Positions 1-8,972 of a stretch of 64,000 nucleotides of DNA are shown in pieces. Position 1 is the first letter of the stretch, and each line of letters begins with the position of its first letter. The notes under the pieces are model-generated. The model made no database searches. It was not told the DNA's origin and saw only the letters and a program-made list of their open reading frames with translations. The translations under genes and the position numbers were made by a program. Source of the stretch: Chthonomonadales bacterium (GTDB lineage Bacteria > Armatimonadota > Chthonomonadetes > Chthonomonadales > CAJBBX01); the NCBI GenBank assembly GCA_020849275.1, contig JADLGO010000015.1:1-64000 (forward strand). The letters run 5' to 3'.

Positions 1-75
1 CAAGCTTGCCCAAAACCTCCAAACGCCGCTGTTGTCTGACGCTCAATGTGATTGTCCCCATACCCATTAGCATGC

Positions 76-119
76 GGACAAAGTCCCTGAGCAATAACAC
101 CGGACATATTCCCTGAGCA
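76..119. repeat. Two direct repeats GGACA-N3-TCCCTGAGCA, 26 bp apart
   Basis: The 18-base pattern GGACANNNTCCCTGAGCA occurs at 76-93 and again at 102-119. The flanking sequence also partly repeats (ATAAC after the first copy, GTTAC after the second). Spaced direct repeats of this kind occur at the ends of some insertion sequences (IS21-like ends, for example), or could be paired operator sites. No transposase is visible in the window, so the origin is inference. Confidence 0.5.
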
Positions 120-141
120 GTTACAGCGCCGGAGCGTGCGG

Positions 142-170
142 TTGACCGCGGATCGCGTATCCGCTATACT
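142..170 (+). promoter_or_regulatory. Sigma-70-type promoter with a palindromic spacer
   Basis: TTGACC (142-147), a 17-base spacer and TATACT (165-170) lie just upstream of the first hydrolase gene. The whole spacer (148-164) is an inverted repeat, GCGGAT-CGCGT-ATCCGC. This suggests a repressor of LacI or similar type bound between the promoter hexamers. The promoter elements are seen directly; the repressor is inferred. Confidence 0.7.
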
Positions 171-218
171 CGGGCTGAACGGCGGCTCCCGCCGCCTGAA
201 GAGGGAGTGGCTGCTGAG

Positions 219-3200
219 ATGACCGACCGCGAGCGGGCCAGGGCTGGCAGAGCGATGGCGGTGGGTCGCGCGCGGCGCGTGATGGGGCTGCTCGCCGCCG
301 CCGCGGCGCTCACGTGCGCGGCGCTGCTCGCGGCCGCGCTCACCGCCGGGCCCGCGACGCCGCGACTGCTGGAGGCCGCCTGGGGCAACCTCGATGGCCT
401 CTGGCTGTTTCGCACGGATCCCGCCGAGGTGGGAGAGGCTGACGGGTGGCAGCGGCCGACAGCCCCCGACACCGGTTGGCGTGCGCTGCGCGCCCCGGGC
501 TTCTGGGAGGAGCAGGGCATCACCGATGCCAGGCCGGGGCAGCCGCCAAGGCCGCGCGGACGCACGTGGACCGACTACGACGGCGTCGCCTGGTACCGCC
601 TGCGCTGCGTCGTTCCGGCCCGGTGGGCCGGACAGCCCCTGATGCTGCACCTGGGCAGCGTGGACGACGAGGACCGCGTCTTCGTGAACGGTGTCCTCGT
701 CGGCGCGACGGGGCCGGGCGTCGCGCACGCCGTCACGGTCGACCGGCGGTACCGCGTGCCGGCGTCGGCCGTGCGCGCTGGTCGCGAGAACGTCATCGTA
801 GTGCGCGTGAAGGACGGCGGCGGGCCGGGCGGCCTGGCCGGGCCCGCCCTCACGCTGCTTCCGGAACGCGAGGTGAAGGGCAAGGTGAAGCTGCAAGGCG
901 ACGGTCGCCCGCTGCACGAGCGGTTCCAGGATCCGCCGGCCTCGGCGCGCGTCCTGAAGATCATCCACGGCTGGCCGGACGGCGCCGAGGCGCAGGATCT
1001 GCTGATCCGCTCCCTGGCCTCGCAGGGCTTCGGCGGCGTGGTCTGCAACGTGTCGTTCGACCAGTACCTGGAGTCCGAGGGCAAGTGGGCCGAGTTCACC
1101 CGCGCGGTGCGGAGCGCCCGTGAGGCCGGCATGGCGATGTGGCTCTACGACGAGCGCGGGTACCCCTCCGGGACCGCGGGTTCGCTGACGCTGCGAGGGC
1201 ACCCCGAGATGCAGGCGCGTGGCCTGTTGCTGGCTGATGCCGCCGCCAGCCCGCGCACCGCGGCCGAGGTGACTCTGCCGCCAGGCAAGCTGCTGTACGC
1301 GCGCGCCTACCGCGAGGGCGACGGCGGCATCGACCTGAACGCGCCCCTGGACGTGGCCTCGTCGATCCGCGAGGGTCGGCTGCACTGGGAGCCCGCAGAG
1401 GGCCAGTGGCGGGTCGTCGTGGTCACCGACTCGCCCCTCCACGAGGGCACCCACGCGTCGATGAGCCTGGGCGATCGGCAGCCCTACATCAACCTGGCGA
1501 TGCCCGAGGCCACCGCGCGCTTCCTCCGCCTCACGCACGACGCCTACGCGGCCCGTCTCGGCAACGATCTGGGCCGGTGGTTCGAGGCGACCTTCACCGA
1601 CGAGCCGTCGCTGATGAGCATGTGGCTGCGAACCATGCCCTACCGCGTCGTCGCGTGGGCGCCGGAATTCGCCGCCGAGTTTCGCCGCCGCCGGGGGTAC
1701 GACATCGAGCCGCTCATACCGGCGCTGCTCGTGAACGCCGGGCCGCGCGGCGAGCGCATCCGCGTCGACTACTGGCGCACCGTCGCCGACCTCGTCGCGG
1801 AGAGCTTCTTCGGGCAGACCCAGGCCTGGTGTCGCGCGCACGGCACGCAGTCGGGGGGGCATCTGCTCGCGGAGGAAGACCTGGCCTCGCATGTGCCGCT
1901 CTATGGCGACTTCTTCCGCTGCGCCCGGCGGCTGGATGCTCCGAGCATCGACTGCCTGACGAGCATCCCGGCCGAGGTGCCGTGGCAGATCGCCCGCCTG
2001 ATCGGGAGCGCGGCCGACCTTGAGGGGCGCGCGCTCACCATGTGCGAGACTTCGGACCACGTGCAGCGCTACCGTCCGGCCGGCGACACGAGGCCCATCT
2101 ATCGCGTAACCGAGGAGGAGATCCGCGGCACCTGCAACCGGCTGATCCTGGGCGGCATCAACACGATCACCAGCTACTACGCGTTTGAGGGGATCACTAC
2201 GGAGCAGCTCAGGCGGATCAACCTGCGCGTGGGGCGGGCGTGCACGATGCTGCGCGGCGGCCACCAGGTGGTCGACGTCGCGGTGCTCTATCCGGCGGAG
2301 AGCCTGTGGGCCGCGTTCGTGCCGGCCAGCCGGTGGGCGAACGGGTCGAGCGCCATCACGCGCATCGAGGGGGCCTTCGACTCCGCCACGCAGACTCTGT
2401 TCGAGCACGGGCGCGACCTGGGCTTCGTGGACAGCCGAACGCTGGCGGAGGCGCGCGTCGAGCGCGGCGAGCTCGTGCGGGGGGCGATGCGTTGGCGCGC
2501 ACTGGTGCTTCCCGCCGTCGACACCCTGCCGGAGGCGGCCTGGGACGGTGTGGAGAGGTTCTGGCGCGCGGGCGGCATCGTCATCGCCCTCGGCGCGCTG
2601 CCGCGCAACACCGATCGGGACTTTCCGAGCGCGCGATGCCAGGCGCTGGCGCGGACGCTCTTCGGCGACGGAGAGGGCGAGCGCGCCGCCACGAATGGCG
2701 CCGGCGGCGTCGGCGTCTACCTGCCTACGGGAAGCGAGTCGCTGCTGGCGCGCGTGCTGGACGGCCTCCTGGATCGCGACGCCCGGCCGCTCGAGGGCAC
2801 GCCTCCGCTCAAGGTGACGCATCGGCGCGTCGACGACCACGACCTCTACTTCCTCTACAACGACGGAGCGGGGCCCTGGGCAGGCAGAGTGGAGACCCAC
2901 GGCACGGGACGGGGAGAGGCGTGGGACCCGGCGATCGGGGATATGACGCCGATCGACTCGCCGCGCGCGGTGCCGGTGTCGCTGGAGCCCTATGGGGCCG
3001 TCCTGCTGCGCTTCCCCGGCGCCGACCGGCCCGCGCGCCACCGCTGGTCGGCGGCGGTGCTCCCGTCGACTCAGCCCGTGGCGCTGCCGACCTCGCGGCC
3101 GCGCGCCGGCGGCGGCGAGTTCGTGCGTGTGGAGCTCGCTCCGGCGGGCGAGGGGATCTGGCGGGCTCGGGGCACGCTGACGCGCGGGGAGGTGGACACG

Positions 3201-3584
3201 CACCTGTTCGTCACGTTCCCGTACGAGAAGGGCGCAGGGCTGCGGGACGGTGACCTGCTTCAGATGGAGACAGGGGCGCCGAAGGGCCAGAGGACGCCAA
3301 CTGATCTGCTCGTTCTTCTGCACGAGAAGAGCGGGGCGATATACGTCGCCAGCACGGGCCGGCTCCTCGGCGAGGAGGGGCGAGCAGTGACGCGTCTATC
3401 GACCGAGCGGTTCGCGCTTGCGCCGTGGTCACGCGACACGAACGGCCGCCTCGACGCCGCCGAGGTCGACGCCATCAGCATTGGCTGGGGCGGCTATTTC
3501 GGCAAGGAGGGCGAGGCGGTCGAGTTCACGGTCGCCGCGCCGCGGCTCCAGCGCGTCCGGCCGGCTCCCGTCGCCGGCGGCTGA
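219..3584 (+). CDS. Exported glycoside hydrolase, GH106 (alpha-L-rhamnosidase)-like
   Basis: Predicted 1121-residue exported enzyme. The N-terminus has a basic stretch and a long hydrophobic segment (signal peptide or anchor). It is followed by a GH2-type sugar-binding jelly roll (about residues 45-220, with WYRLR and VFVNGVLVG strands) and a TIM-barrel region. The motif WLYDERGYPSGTAG (about residue 310) and FTDEPS (about 465) resemble GH106 and related rhamnosidase-like hydrolases. The C-terminal third contains further beta-rich domains. ATG at 219 is chosen because the GAGGGAG ribosome site lies 12 bases upstream; GTG at 207 lies inside that site, and ATG 255 is possible. It is converging with the next hydrolase, 6 bases apart, and preceded by a clear promoter. 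Substrate is not certain; another unsaturated or rhamnose-type oligosaccharide hydrolase is possible. Confidence 0.75.
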   Translation: MTDRERARAGRAMAVGRARRVMGLLAAAAALTCAALLAAALTAGPATPRLLEAAWGNLDGLWLFRTDPAEVGEADGWQRPTAPDTGWRALRAPGFWEEQGITDARPGQPPRPRGRTWTDYDGVAWYRLRCVVPARWAGQPLMLHLGSVDDEDRVFVNGVLVGATGPGVAHAVTVDRRYRVPASAVRAGRENVIVVRVKDGGGPGGLAGPALTLLPEREVKGKVKLQGDGRPLHERFQDPPASARVLKIIHGWPDGAEAQDLLIRSLASQGFGGVVCNVSFDQYLESEGKWAEFTRAVRSAREAGMAMWLYDERGYPSGTAGSLTLRGHPEMQARGLLLADAAASPRTAAEVTLPPGKLLYARAYREGDGGIDLNAPLDVASSIREGRLHWEPAEGQWRVVVVTDSPLHEGTHASMSLGDRQPYINLAMPEATARFLRLTHDAYAARLGNDLGRWFEATFTDEPSLMSMWLRTMPYRVVAWAPEFAAEFRRRRGYDIEPLIPALLVNAGPRGERIRVDYWRTVADLVAESFFGQTQAWCRAHGTQSGGHLLAEEDLASHVPLYGDFFRCARRLDAPSIDCLTSIPAEVPWQIARLIGSAADLEGRALTMCETSDHVQRYRPAGDTRPIYRVTEEEIRGTCNRLILGGINTITSYYAFEGITTEQLRRINLRVGRACTMLRGGHQVVDVAVLYPAESLWAAFVPASRWANGSSAITRIEGAFDSATQTLFEHGRDLGFVDSRTLAEARVERGELVRGAMRWRALVLPAVDTLPEAAWDGVERFWRAGGIVIALGALPRNTDRDFPSARCQALARTLFGDGEGERAATNGAGGVGVYLPTGSESLLARVLDGLLDRDARPLEGTPPLKVTHRRVDDHDLYFLYNDGAGPWAGRVETHGTGRGEAWDPAIGDMTPIDSPRAVPVSLEPYGAVLLRFPGADRPARHRWSAAVLPSTQPVALPTSRPRAGGGEFVRVELAPAGEGIWRARGTLTRGEVDTHLFVTFPYEKGAGLRDGDLLQMETGAPKGQRTPTDLLVLLHEKSGAIYVASTGRLLGEEGRAVTRLSTERFALAPWSRDTNGRLDAAEVDAISIGWGGYFGKEGEAVEFTVAAPRLQRVRPAPVAGG

Positions 3585-3590
3585 GCGGCG

Positions 3591-6560
3591 TCATCGCGCC
3601 GACGCCAGCGGCGGCGACAGGATCACCGTGTGCCCGCGCGCCGGGGCGGTGGCCGGCCACCGCGCGGCTTCACCGTCCGTCGCGACGCGCACCTGGTACT
3701 CGATTCCGGCGGCCCCCGCCGGGATCGCGGGCAGCGAGACGGCGTAGCAGCCGCGGGCCTCGTGCCCCAGGGGGACGCGGCGCCACGCCGCCGTGCCCAT
3801 GCGGCGCCACATCAACGCGGCGTCCTCGAGCGGCGCGCTGGCCAGGACGAGCACGCGCAGCCGCGCCCGCTCGCCCGGGGCCACGCACGTTCGCGCGGCA
3901 GGCACCACGATGCGCAGGGGCCCGCGGTAGGCTGTGGCGGCGCTGGCCTCGGGCGGGAGCGGCGTGCCGAGCCAGCCGGCGAGCTCCTCTCCGGGTTTGT
4001 CGAGCATGGCGGGCAGGATGTGCTGCTCCCAGTTGGCAACGGTCCCAAGCTCGCCGGTCGTGCTTACGGTCGCCAGCAGGTGCTCGTAGACGCGACGCAC
4101 CTCCTGCACGAGCGCGGCGCGCGCCGGCAGAGCGCGCTCACGTGCCGCCGCACGCCGCGCATCGCCGTCCGGCATGGCCCGGACCGCGGCGACGGCGCCC
4201 TCGTAGGCTCCCCACGCGCACCTCGTCCGCGCCATTGCGCGCATGTACTCCCACGTGTGCCGCCAGTAGTCGAAACGGGCACGGCAGCCGGCGCCGCGCA
4301 CGCGCGCCATGAGCGCGGCAAACCGGTCGACGAACGCGTAGTCCGGGGCGACTTGAGGCCATGGGCGCGGGTCCGGTCGCAGCCCGCCGGGCCCGTCCGT
4401 CCACTCCGCCGGCCGTGGCAGCTTGCCATCGATGGCAGCGAGGATGGCTCCGGCCCGACGCCCCACCTCCGGGCCGAAAGTGTGGGTCGCCCAGTCGAGA
4501 TAGAAGTCGGAGACCGGCAGGTCCCTTGGAGCCGTCGGTAGATCGGCCGACCAGTCGCGGTACGCCGGTCCGCCGCAGTTCACTCGCAGCCGGACCCCCG
4601 CGCCATCGACGGCGATGGCCGCAATGCACGGGAACTCGACGCGGTGCACGAAGTCGATGTCGAGCCGGCCGTCGTGCACGGCCAGCGCCGGGAAGTCGAA
4701 ATCGAGCGCCCGGTCCTTGCCGACGCGCGCGAAGATGTCGAGGTCGCTGATCACCGTGCGCCCCTCGAGCTTCACGTCGAACACGCGGGCGCCGGCGCGG
4801 TCGTAGTGCGGCTCGCAGAACTTCAGCGTGACGTGGTACGTGCCGTCCGGCACTCGGAAGTGGTACGCGGTCATGTCATAGCGGACACTGCGGTAGAGCG
4901 GGTCGTCGTCGGTATCGGCGATTCGGGCGTCACCGTAGGTGGCGGTGGCGCCACCTACCGGGCCGTCGCGCGGCTCCCCGGCGCGCGCCCAGTCGCCCTG
5001 CTCCCACGCGGCCGAGGCGAGCGCGGCCACGCTCGGGCCAAGGACGCGCGTGCGCCAGTGGATGCCCATCAGGCCGGTGCAGCCGTACCGGCGCGCGTCG
5101 AAGGCGTCGCGCCGCATCCGGCCAGCCCAGAGCTGCGGCGCCGAAAGGGCGGGGTCGTCCTCGAGCCACGGGATTGCCCACTTCGGGCGGCCGCGCACTT
5201 CCGCGAAGGCCGCATCGACGGGAGTCATGCCCACCTGGCGGTTGATGCAGCTGATCGGCACCGACTTAGGGAGGATGCGGTCGAAGAGCGAGCGGTCGCT
5301 GGGGGGGCCGAGTACCCACCCGCAAGTGGCGAGACCGAAGGGCGCGCCCAGGTCCTCCATCGCCTCGCGCGCCGCCCGCAGGTCATCGACGGTTGCCTTC
5401 ACCTGCTCGTCGGACGCGCCGGACCAGGTCCACCCCTCCGGCGTCCACAGCCAGTAGTAGTCCACCGGGTAAGCCGCGAGGGCGCGCGCGAAGATGCCGC
5501 GGTACAGCGCTCGCCTGGCGGCATGGGAGGTCGGGTCGACGCCGGCGGCGCGCATCCTCTCGCGGACCGCGGCAGGCACCGTCAACGGCGTCTCGGTGCC
5601 CACGCAGGTCTGCACGCCAAGGGCGCGGGCGAGCGAGAACGCGCCTCGGAGCAGATCGGCCGTCCGGTCGAACAGCAGATCGCAGTCGCCCGGCGTCCGC
5701 GGGCGGGGCGCGAGGCCGCGCATCACGTCGGCGCCGTACGCGTCGCGGTCGAACAGGGAAGCGGCGCCGAAGTGGAAGCCGCTCGTCGGCCGGGCGGCAT
5801 ATCCCCAGTCGCCGCGCGCCGTGTTCTGGTAGCTCGAGGGGTAGGCGAAGCGCACTCGCCCGCGCGCGTCGGCGTCCTCGCGCGCTCCGATCCACACGGT
5901 CGGCTCCGCGATGGGTTCGGGGTAGGTGTGGAGGCCGATGAAGTTCATGCGCAGCTTGGGAAGTTGGGCGATGACCGCGCGGTACTCTTCCAGGTTCCAC
6001 CAGTCCGGCCCCTCCGGGAAGTCGTGGAACGGCTGAATACCGCGCGTGGCGAAGAGCGGCGCGCCGGTCTCGGAGAGGCGCGGCAGCGGCCCTCGGAGCG
6101 GCTTGTCGGGCACGGTGTCGCCGTGGAGATAGAAGCGCGTGCCGAGGCGCTCGGCCAGCCGGTAGGCGCCGTAGAGCGTGCCCGCGTCGTCGGCGCCGCA
6201 GACGAGGGTGAGTGCGCGCGGCGCCGGGCCGAGGGTCTGCAGCACGTAGCCCTCCGGGCGCAGCGCCGCGATCCGCCTGCGCAGCGCCGCGTCCGCGGGC
6301 ACGCGCAGGGCGGTCAGGTGGTCGCGCCGGCAGACGACGACCGAAGCGCCGCGCTCAACCCGCGCGCCAGAAGGGATTCGCGGGCGGAGCGGCCAGAGCT
6401 CGCCGGTGCGAAGGAAGAGGTAACGACGTACCTCGCGCGCGGCGTAGTTCTCGACCGGGGAAGCCGCGGGAGCGACCGTAACGGCGCCGGTCGGGGCAGC
6501 CTCGAGGCGCGGGGCGAGTGCGAAGGGCGCGGCGAGCGCGAGCAGACGGAGCGGACGCAT
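3591..6560 (-). CDS. Exported alpha-glucuronidase-like hydrolase with malectin domain
   Basis: Predicted 989-residue exported protein with a signal peptide (RPLRLLALAAPFALAP, cleaved near an AAP site). Residues about 20-160 resemble the N-terminal domain shared by GH67/GH115 alpha-glucuronidases and related enzymes (ENYAAREVRRYLFLRTGE, DDAGTLYGAYRLAERLG). A TIM-barrel follows. A malectin-like carbohydrate-binding domain lies about residues 530-660 (FCEPHYDRAGARVFDV), and the C-terminus has an Ig-like fold. ATG at 6560 has GAGGAGG five bases upstream. The frame is open further upstream, but that part is decayed sequence of other origin. Side by side with a rhamnosidase-like gene, it may act on glucuronic-acid- and rhamnose-containing plant or algal polysaccharide. 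Catalytic residues were not assigned. Confidence 0.7.
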   Translation of the reverse strand: MRPLRLLALAAPFALAPRLEAAPTGAVTVAPAASPVENYAAREVRRYLFLRTGELWPLRPRIPSGARVERGASVVVCRRDHLTALRVPADAALRRRIAALRPEGYVLQTLGPAPRALTLVCGADDAGTLYGAYRLAERLGTRFYLHGDTVPDKPLRGPLPRLSETGAPLFATRGIQPFHDFPEGPDWWNLEEYRAVIAQLPKLRMNFIGLHTYPEPIAEPTVWIGAREDADARGRVRFAYPSSYQNTARGDWGYAARPTSGFHFGAASLFDRDAYGADVMRGLAPRPRTPGDCDLLFDRTADLLRGAFSLARALGVQTCVGTETPLTVPAAVRERMRAAGVDPTSHAARRALYRGIFARALAAYPVDYYWLWTPEGWTWSGASDEQVKATVDDLRAAREAMEDLGAPFGLATCGWVLGPPSDRSLFDRILPKSVPISCINRQVGMTPVDAAFAEVRGRPKWAIPWLEDDPALSAPQLWAGRMRRDAFDARRYGCTGLMGIHWRTRVLGPSVAALASAAWEQGDWARAGEPRDGPVGGATATYGDARIADTDDDPLYRSVRYDMTAYHFRVPDGTYHVTLKFCEPHYDRAGARVFDVKLEGRTVISDLDIFARVGKDRALDFDFPALAVHDGRLDIDFVHRVEFPCIAAIAVDGAGVRLRVNCGGPAYRDWSADLPTAPRDLPVSDFYLDWATHTFGPEVGRRAGAILAAIDGKLPRPAEWTDGPGGLRPDPRPWPQVAPDYAFVDRFAALMARVRGAGCRARFDYWRHTWEYMRAMARTRCAWGAYEGAVAAVRAMPDGDARRAAARERALPARAALVQEVRRVYEHLLATVSTTGELGTVANWEQHILPAMLDKPGEELAGWLGTPLPPEASAATAYRGPLRIVVPAARTCVAPGERARLRVLVLASAPLEDAALMWRRMGTAAWRRVPLGHEARGCYAVSLPAIPAGAAGIEYQVRVATDGEAARWPATAPARGHTVILSPPLASAR

Positions 6561-7361
6561 GGGGTCCTCCTCGATGGTAACGGTAGGGCCCCCTTTCATC
6601 CGGCGATGGCACGGCACTTCTGGGAGCGCCGGTGGGGCGTCGCGGTGAGCAACCGCAGGGTGACCCGCATCGGGCGGACGCTCTCGTGGCTTACGCACTC
6701 CACCGGACCGCGGCGGAGGTACGGGCTTGCTCCGCCCTGGGCGGGTCGGGGCTGGTGCATGAACAGCAGCAGCGTCGATCCGCGCGCGGCGTGGTCGATG
6801 GTGCGGCGTCCGATCGAATCCCAGTTCCTCCAGCAGAGGCAGGGTTCCTGCGTAGAGCGTCTCCGCCGTCACCCCGCCCACCGTACGGCTGAACCGGCGG
6901 CGGGCCGTCGTCGTTGTAGCCCAGGTTGACGGTGATGCCGTCCGAGGAGCTCGTCAGCGCGTCGTCGGTGCAGCGCGATCGACGTTGTAGTAGGTCAGGT
7001 CAGAGGCGGTCCACATCGCCAGAACCCCGACGGCCGGAAGTCGCCATGCGCCATACGCCGCGCCGATGGACAGCCTGGCCACGGTCGGCTCCTCTCCGCC
7101 GCCCTGCTCGTCAGGCGAACCGAGAGCGCCTCAACCGTACTGGCGGAGCGGGCGCGTGCGCGTCAACAGGAGGCGGTCGAGGCGCTGGTCGGACTCCGCG
7201 CTCCGCCAACCGCGGCCATGGGGCCGCTCGGCCGGGCACTGGACCGCTTCGCCGTGGAGTAAGTCGTCGTGTCGCCGCCGTACGGGTAACAGGAGCGCGA
7301 TTCCCATCGGATGGCAAATCACCTCAGCGCGTCCGAGCGGCCGGCGGAACGAAGGCGACAC
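6561..7361. other. 801-base gap with decayed coding sequence
   Basis: No intact gene is visible. On the minus strand, protein-like stretches switch frame and hit stops. One at 6596-6868 is listed separately. Another around 6905-7085 reads SIGAAYGAWRLPAVGVLAMW, then DLTYYNVD, then after a frame change DGITVNLGYNDDGP; I cannot place it. The region looks like a graveyard of one or more lost genes. Confidence 0.5.
6596..6868 (-). pseudogene. Remnant of a DUF3427-type helicase C-terminus
   Basis: A 90-codon frame, closed by a TGA at its 5' side (6869-6871), has no start of its own. It contains IDHAARGSTLLLFMHQ, then PYLRRGPVECVSHESVRPM and a final VTLRLLTATPH. These resemble the conserved tail of DUF3427 domains, which sit at the C-terminus of DEAD/DEAH helicases, some linked to restriction or defence (H..G..VLLFVR..., PY.FLGPA.YVSHEG.RPM). 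The N-terminal helicase part is not in the window. The resemblance is by eye, so a profile search is needed. Confidence 0.4.
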
Positions 7362-7781
7362 ATGGCTCACGAATCCAACAAGGCACTGGTCTCCGAGTTC
7401 GTGTCGCGGGTGCTCAGCAACCACCACCTCGACGCCGTGGACCAGTTGGTGGCGGCGGACTTCACGGAGCTGGACCCGCTGCCGGGCCAGCGGCAGGGGA
7501 GGGACGGGCTCAAGGAGGTTCTTGCGGGGCTGCTCGCCGCGTTCCCCGACATGAACTGGACGGTGCACGAGCAGATCGCCGAGGACGAGATGGTGGTCAC
7601 TCGTTTCGCGTGGACCGGCACGCATCGCGGCGCGTTTCTTGGCATCGCGCCCACCGGCAGGAACGTAGCGGTGAAGGGTGTCGTCATCGACAGGGTAGTT
7701 GCCGGCCGAATGCAGGAAAGCCGCATCCTGATGGACACGCTCGGACTGATGCAGCAACTCGGTGTCGTTCCGATGGAATAG
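7362..7781 (+). CDS. SnoaL-like / ester cyclase family protein
   Basis: A 139-residue single-domain protein of the NTF2-like fold. The pattern of two N-terminal helices (VSEFVSRVLSNHHLDAVDQL), then DFTELDPLPGQRQGRDGLKE, AFPDMNWTVHEQIAEDEMVV and a final RILMDTLGLMQQLGV is typical of SnoaL-like polyketide cyclases. In most genomes these are uncharacterised small-molecule-binding proteins. ATG at 7362 has GAAGG seven bases upstream and is preferred over ATG 7311. It stands alone, next to decayed sequence. Substrate is unknown. Confidence 0.8.
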   Translation: MAHESNKALVSEFVSRVLSNHHLDAVDQLVAADFTELDPLPGQRQGRDGLKEVLAGLLAAFPDMNWTVHEQIAEDEMVVTRFAWTGTHRGAFLGIAPTGRNVAVKGVVIDRVVAGRMQESRILMDTLGLMQQLGVVPME

Positions 7782-7842
7782 CATCGAAGGAGGCGGGTCG
7801 GATGGCTGCGGCGCGCCTCCGCACGGGCACGACTGGCTCCGT

Positions 7843-8877
7843 TCAGCGGCGAGCGCGGATCGCTTCCAGGGACCGCCGCGCTTGTTCGCTCACCAGCGGC
7901 TCGGGGTCGGTCAACGCGTGCTCCAGAGCGGCAATGGCCTGGGCATCTTCCCGCGAGGAGAGGGCTGCTGCGGCGTTCCGCAGGAGGCCCCGGCGCTTCG
8001 CGCGCTTCACCGGGCTCTTCCGATAGCCCTCACGAAACGCCTCGTCTCCCAGCGCGAGCAGGTCGGTCACGTTCACACGGCTCGTGGACTCGCGCGGCAT
8101 GAGGGCTGGCTCGGCGGTGGCAACGGCGCGGCGCTCGTTGAACGGACACACCTCCTGGCAGATGTCGCAGCCGAAGACGCGGGCGCCCATTCGCTCGGCC
8201 AGGTGTCCTGGGATGGACCCCTTTTGCTCGATGGTCAGATAGGAGATGCAGAGCCGCGCGTCCACCTGATAGGGGCGGACGATCGCGCCGGTGGGACAGG
8301 CGTCGATGCACCGCGTGCAGGCGCCGCAGCCTCCGCGGGCAGGCGCGTCCGGGGCGAGCGCGACGGTGGTCAGCAGCTCGCCGAGCAGGAAGTAGGAGCC
8401 CCGGCGCGTGTTGATCAGCATCGTGTTCTTGCCGAACCAGCCAAGGCCGGCACGACAAGCGACCTCGCGCTCCAGCAGGGGCCCGGTGTCGACGTAGACC
8501 CGCCCGTCGGCCCCTGGCCCGCAGCGCTCGCGCAGCCAGGCGAGCAGGCCGCGCAGGCGGCCCGCCATCACGTCGTGGTAGTCGAGGTTGCGGGCGTAGC
8601 GCGCGAACACCGCCGTGGTCGGGCCGGGCTCGTCGGGACCGGCGTAGTAGTTCATGCCGACGGAGACGATGCTGTGCGCACCGGGGAGAACGCGCGCCGG
8701 GTCCAGGCGACGCTCGGGATCGCGGGCCATGTAGCCCATCTCGCCGTGGCGGCCGCCCTCCAGCCATCGCGTCACCTCGGCCCGGAACGCCGACGGCTCG
8801 CAGCGGGCGATACCGCACAACTCGAAGCCGAGGGCGCCCGCCTGGCGTTTCACCTCGTCGGCCAGTGTGCTGCACAT
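7843..8877 (-). CDS. queG: Epoxyqueuosine reductase QueG
   Basis: A 344-residue cobalamin-dependent iron-sulfur enzyme that reduces epoxyqueuosine to queuosine in tRNA, the last step of the pathway. Catalytic Asp lies in YVDTGPLLER (D130). The first 4Fe-4S motif CGACTRCIDACPTGA runs from 184, the cysteine C210 follows, and the second motif CDICQEVCP runs from 237. The C-terminus has HEAT-like helices (about 280-340). ATG at 8877 has GGGAGG five bases upstream. Its start region overlaps nothing on its own strand, but an esterase gene diverges from it. Length is normal for the family. Confidence 0.93.
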   Translation of the reverse strand: MCSTLADEVKRQAGALGFELCGIARCEPSAFRAEVTRWLEGGRHGEMGYMARDPERRLDPARVLPGAHSIVSVGMNYYAGPDEPGPTTAVFARYARNLDYHDVMAGRLRGLLAWLRERCGPGADGRVYVDTGPLLEREVACRAGLGWFGKNTMLINTRRGSYFLLGELLTTVALAPDAPARGGCGACTRCIDACPTGAIVRPYQVDARLCISYLTIEQKGSIPGHLAERMGARVFGCDICQEVCPFNERRAVATAEPALMPRESTSRVNVTDLLALGDEAFREGYRKSPVKRAKRRGLLRNAAAALSSREDAQAIAALEHALTDPEPLVSEQARRSLEAIRARR

Positions 8878-8910
8878 GGAGCCTCCCGCGCTGCGAGCCG
8901 CCACTGCTCG

Positions 8911-8939
8911 TTGACGCCCGAGCGCTCGCCGGGTATTCT
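8911..8939 (+). promoter_or_regulatory. Sigma-70-type promoter of the esterase gene
   Basis: TTGACG (8911-8916), a 17-base spacer and TATTCT (8934-8939) lie between the divergent queG and the esterase start at 8973. Confidence 0.65.
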
Positions 8940-8972
8940 ACCACGGCCGCCCGCCCCATCGAGGTCCAGTCC

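Noticed and set aside
4644-6929. Long open frame (over 700 codons) on the plus strand opposite the glucuronidase-like gene
   Set aside because: Antisense shadow of a GC-rich gene; no ribosome site, no family features, low-complexity Arg/Ala composition.
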